From Marivivens sp. (GTDB taxonomy: Bacteria; Pseudomonadota; Alphaproteobacteria; Rhodobacterales; Rhodobacteraceae), in contig JALRLK010000057.1 of assembly GCA_023254495.1 (NCBI GenBank), forward strand, positions 1-35,070: a stretch of DNA of 35,070 nucleotides, written 5' to 3'. How positions within the stretch are numbered: position 1 is the first letter of the stretch; each line of letters begins with the position of its first letter. The translations under genes were made by a program, and so were the position numbers. The notes under the pieces are model-generated. The model was not told where the DNA came from, made no database searches, and saw only the letters and a list, made by a program, of their open reading frames with translations. Shown here one piece after another: positions 32,571-35,070 of this stretch.

Positions 32571-33743
32571 TTACTGCAGATCCTTGAAAGCAACCTGAAG
32601 GCGTTCGACCGCCTCGATCACGCGCGACCGCTGGGTGCCGATGTTGAAGCGCAGGCAGGTCTCGCCGCCGGTGCCGAAGGGGGCGCCGGGGCTTGTGCCG
32701 ATATGGGCATCGTCGCGGACGCGCGCGGTGAATTCATCCACGCTCATGCCGGTGCCGGCGAAGTCGATCCAGGCGAGGTAGGTGCTTTCCATTGGCATGA
32801 ACGACAGGCCGGGGATCTGGGCGATGCCTTCGGCCATGACCGCGGCGTTGCCGGCGATATAGGTGCAGAGGGCATCGACCCAGGCCGCGCCCTCGGGGCT
32901 GTAGGCGGCTTCGGTCATCCGCACGCCGTAGAGGTTGGGCGAGATATCGAGCGCGCCGATGGCATGGGCGAAGCGGCGGCGTAGGGCTTCGTCGGGAATG
33001 ATGACATTGCCGGTGCGAAGGCCTGCGAGGTTGAAGGTTTTCGAGGCCGAATTCATCATGATCAGCCGGTCGAGGATCTCGGGGCAGGCGATGGCCATCG
33101 GAATATGGGTATGGCCGGGGTGGACGAGGTCGTTGTGGATCTCGTCGGAGATCAGGAGGAGGTCGTGCTTCACACAGAAATCGGCGATGGCCTTGAGCTC
33201 GTCGCGGGTCCAGACGCGGCCCGCGGGATTGTGCGGCGAGGAGATGATGAGGATCTTCTCGGCGCCGGTCATCAGCGCGTCATAGCGATCCCAGTCGAGC
33301 ACATATTTGCCGCCTTCCTTGGCAAGCGGCAGGTGGCGGGCGACGCGGCCGTTGCGCTCGGTCTTCATCTGGAACTCGTGATAGACCGGCGTGAAGAAAG
33401 CCACGGCGTCGCCCGGCTGCGAGAAGGTTTGCAGGGTGATGGCGATGGCATTGCCGAGGCCGAAGGTCGTCAGGCACCAGCGCGGATCGATTTTCCAGCC
33501 GTGGCGGTTTTCCTGCCACCAGGCGACCGAGGCGTAGAATTCCTCCATCCGGCAGAAATAGCCGAAATCGCCCGCTTCGGTGATGCGGCGGGCGGTGTCG
33601 AGCACGCAGGCGGGGGGCTGGAAATCCATGTCGGCCACCCACATGGGCAGCGATCGTTCGGCGGTGACGCCGGTATAGATGTGGGCTTCGTCCCACTTCT
33701 TGCTGCCAAGGCCCTTGCGGTGGAAAAGCGTGTCGAAATTCAT
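32571..33743 (-). CDS. patB: MalY/PatB-family PLP-dependent C-S lyase/aminotransferase
   Basis: A 390-aa fold-type I PLP enzyme, likely a cystathionine beta-lyase. The start NFDTLFHRKGLGSKKWDEA and LPMWVADMDFQPP are hallmark MalY/PatB features. PLP contacts are Asn172 (SSPHNPAGR), Asp200 (LISDEIHNDL) and the Schiff-base Lys235 (MNSASKTFNLAGLRTGN). The C-terminal Arg in ETCLRFNIGTQRS would bind the substrate carboxylate. GAGGG precedes the ATG. It would cleave cystathionine or related thioethers to a thiol, pyruvate and ammonia. It may have regulatory side roles, as MalY does. Confidence 0.9.
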   Translation of the reverse strand: MNFDTLFHRKGLGSKKWDEAHIYTGVTAERSLPMWVADMDFQPPACVLDTARRITEAGDFGYFCRMEEFYASVAWWQENRHGWKIDPRWCLTTFGLGNAIAITLQTFSQPGDAVAFFTPVYHEFQMKTERNGRVARHLPLAKEGGKYVLDWDRYDALMTGAEKILIISSPHNPAGRVWTRDELKAIADFCVKHDLLLISDEIHNDLVHPGHTHIPMAIACPEILDRLIMMNSASKTFNLAGLRTGNVIIPDEALRRRFAHAIGALDISPNLYGVRMTEAAYSPEGAAWVDALCTYIAGNAAVMAEGIAQIPGLSFMPMESTYLAWIDFAGTGMSVDEFTARVRDDAHIGTSPGAPFGTGGETCLRFNIGTQRSRVIEAVERLQVAFKDLQ

Positions 33744-33787
33744 GATGCCCTCGGATGATCCGGCGCGAGGCTATCTTATTGAACATT

Positions 33788-33810
33788 GGGCGCAAGGCCG
33801 GATTGCGCCC
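33788..33810 (+). promoter_or_regulatory. Perfect inverted repeat upstream of def
   Basis: GGGCGCAA and TTGCGCCC are perfect 8-bp arms around a 7-nt loop GGCCGGA. It lies 39 bp upstream of the def start and 45 bp from the divergent aminotransferase start. It may be an operator or an mRNA leader hairpin for the def-fmt operon. Confidence 0.5.
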
Positions 33811-33848
33811 CGTTGCAAGGAGGGCTGGCTTGCCCTACATGGCGGCCT

Positions 33849-34370
33849 ATGACCTTGCGACCGATCCTGATCCATCCCGACCCGCGCCTGAAAACGGTGT
33901 GCAAGCCCGTGGCCGATATCACGGACGATATCCGCCGTTTGGCCGACGATATGCTGGCGACGATGTATGACGCACCGGGCATTGGCCTTGCCGCACCGCA
34001 GGTGGGCGTTTTGGGGCGGATGCTGGTGATGGACTGCGTCAAGGGCGAGGACGAGGCGCCGAAGCCGATAGTTCTCATCAACCCCGAGATTACATGGTGC
34101 TCGGACGAGCGGAGCACCTGTAACGAGGGCTGCCTTTCGATCCCCGAGCAATATGCCGATGTCGAGCGGCCCGCCTCGGTCAAGGTTCGCTGGCTGGGCG
34201 TTGATGGCAAGGATCACGAAGAGCAGTTCGACGATCTCTGGGCGACCTGCGTTCAGCACGAGATCGACCATCTCGATGGCAAGCTGTTTATCGACTATCT
34301 CAGCCCGATGAAGCGGCAGATGATCACCCGCAAGATGCAGAAGCTCAAGCGCGAGCAGGCGCGGGGCTAG
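33849..34370 (+). CDS. def: Peptide deformylase
   Basis: A 173-aa PDF that removes the N-formyl group from nascent proteins. All three catalytic motifs are intact: GIGLAAPQ (44-51), EGCLSIP (93-99, metal ligand Cys95) and HEIDH (137-141, two His ligands and catalytic Glu138). The length is typical. The start at 33849 gives the usual MTLRPILIHPDPRL; an AAGGAGGG lies further upstream than usual, so the site is not ideal. It is the first of a def-def-fmt run. Confidence 0.97.
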   Translation: MTLRPILIHPDPRLKTVCKPVADITDDIRRLADDMLATMYDAPGIGLAAPQVGVLGRMLVMDCVKGEDEAPKPIVLINPEITWCSDERSTCNEGCLSIPEQYADVERPASVKVRWLGVDGKDHEEQFDDLWATCVQHEIDHLDGKLFIDYLSPMKRQMITRKMQKLKREQARG

Positions 34371-34374
34371 GGCG

Positions 34375-34872
34375 ATGGCGCATCGCCCTTATGTCATGTG
34401 GCCCGACAAGCGGCTGCGGACGGCCGCGGCTCCGGTCGAGGCGATCACCGACGAGATCCGCGCGATCTGGGACGAGATGATCGAGGCAATGGAGACGATG
34501 CCGGGTGTGGGCCTTGCGGCCGTGCAGCTGGGCATTCCGATGGCCTTGGCCGTGGTTGATGCCTCGGAGAAGCGCGGGCAAGCGATCCGCATGGCGAACC
34601 CCGAGATCCTGCACGCCTCGGTGCAGCTGCGCGAGCATGACGAAGCCTCGCCCAACCTCCCCGGCGTTAGCGCCAAGATCGAGCGGCCGCGCGCTGTGAC
34701 CGTGCGGTTTCTCGACGAGAAGGGCATATGGGACAGGCGCGATTTCGTGGGCCTTTGGGCGACCTCGGTGCAGCACCAGATCGACCACCTTCAAGGCAAG
34801 ATGTATTTCGACAGGCTCGGCAAGGTGAAACGCGATATGCTCTTGAAGCGGGCGCAGAAGCTCGCACGCTAG
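34375..34872 (+). CDS. Peptide deformylase paralogue, probably inactive
   Basis: A 165-aa PDF-fold protein beginning 4 nt after def. Motif 1 is GVGLAAVQ (44-51, Pro to Val). Motif 2, normally EGCLSIP, is EASPNLP (90-96), so the metal-ligand Cys becomes Ser92. Motif 3 is HQIDH (134-138), so the catalytic Glu becomes Gln135, though both His remain. It should neither hold Fe2+ normally nor hydrolyse formyl groups. Retention between def and fmt suggests another role, such as ribosome or formyl-Met binding. It is not truncated or frameshifted. Confidence 0.9.
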   Translation: MAHRPYVMWPDKRLRTAAAPVEAITDEIRAIWDEMIEAMETMPGVGLAAVQLGIPMALAVVDASEKRGQAIRMANPEILHASVQLREHDEASPNLPGVSAKIERPRAVTVRFLDEKGIWDRRDFVGLWATSVQHQIDHLQGKMYFDRLGKVKRDMLLKRAQKLAR

Positions 34873-34880
34873 GAGAGGCC

Positions 34881-35070
34881 ATGCGCATCGTTTTCATGGG
34901 AACCCCGGTCTTTTCGGTCGCCGCTTTGAAGGCGCTGGTGGGCGCGGGGCACGAGATTGTCTGCGCCTATACCCAGCCGCCCCGCCCTGCGGGCCGCGGC
35001 AAAAAGGAACAGCCCTCGCCAGTACAGGCCCGCGCTGAGGCGCTGGGCATTCCGGTGCGGCATCCGATCT
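34881..35070 (+). CDS. fmt: Methionyl-tRNA formyltransferase (partial, N-terminus)
   Basis: The first 63 residues before the window ends. [40 protein letters not shown] is the canonical start of Fmt, with the GTPxF and TQPP.PAGRG motifs, although Fmt usually has GTPDFS where this has GTPVFS. GGAGAGG lies just ahead of the ATG. It formylates initiator Met-tRNA using 10-formyl-THF and forms a unit with the upstream def gene. Confidence 0.97.
   Translation, partial: MRIVFMGTPVFSVAALKALVGAGHEIVCAYTQPPRPAGRGKKEQPSPVQARAEALGIPVRHPI

Overview
The window is GC-rich, densely packed bacterial chromosome that reads as an alphaproteobacterium of the Rhodobacterales/Rhodobacteraceae. The signs are the cobW/cobN/cobO cobalamin cluster with cbtBA, a dispersed intergenic repeat of a type I associate with this group, a perfect CtrA-type box, and the def-def-fmt start. 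No phage, insertion sequence or CRISPR array is visible.

Layout. 1-9466 is housekeeping: tRNA-Arg(CCT), a small ribbon-helix-helix regulator with a palindrome upstream, a gamma-glutamylcyclotransferase-like gene, dapA, a soluble lytic transglycosylase, an EamA-type transporter, the two halves of MnmC as separate divergent genes, a MaoC-like acyl-CoA hydratase, a VOC protein and a thiamine-diphosphate enzyme. 9467-17550 is cobalamin block one: cobO, a GNAT gene, cobN, a 55-aa gene on the other strand, a second GNAT gene, cobW, a DUF1636 gene, and cbtA-cbtB behind a clear cobalamin riboswitch. 17551-21269 is smc with a DnaA-box-like site upstream. 21270-24674 is a minus-strand operon: DUF1636 protein, cobC, cobD, then an MltB-type transglycosylase. 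24675-25248 carries a DnaA-like box, a CtrA-type box and a receiver-like protein lacking the phospho-acceptor Asp. 25453-32117 is cobalamin block two on the plus strand: a small membrane protein, cbiX, cobH, cobL, cobI, a cbiG-cobJ fusion and cobM. 32214-35070 holds an unknown gene, a MalY/PatB aminotransferase, peptide deformylase, a degenerate deformylase paralogue and the start of fmt.

How the parts work together. CbtAB (cobalt uptake), CobW (metallochaperone-like GTPase), CobN (late cobalt insertion) and CbiX (early insertion) all handle cobalt. CobI, the CbiG-CobJ fusion, CobM, CobL and CobH build the corrin ring; CobO, CobD and CobC complete and arm the aminopropanol side. Not in the window: SUMT (cobA), cobK, cobF, a CobG/CobZ ring-contraction mono-oxygenase, cobB, cobQ, cobS/cobT and cobU/cobV/cobP. 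Carrying both an early and a late cobalt-inserting enzyme, plus a CbiG domain, makes the route look mixed. Most cobalamin genes overlap by 1-8 nt, implying tight translational coupling.

I did not find a clearly new multi-gene system. The best leads are the two cobalamin-linked DUF1636 genes, the GNAT genes stitched into the cobN/cobW transcripts, the degenerate receiver under CtrA/DnaA-like sites, the inactive-looking deformylase, and a repeat that has become coding sequence at the end of cobJ.
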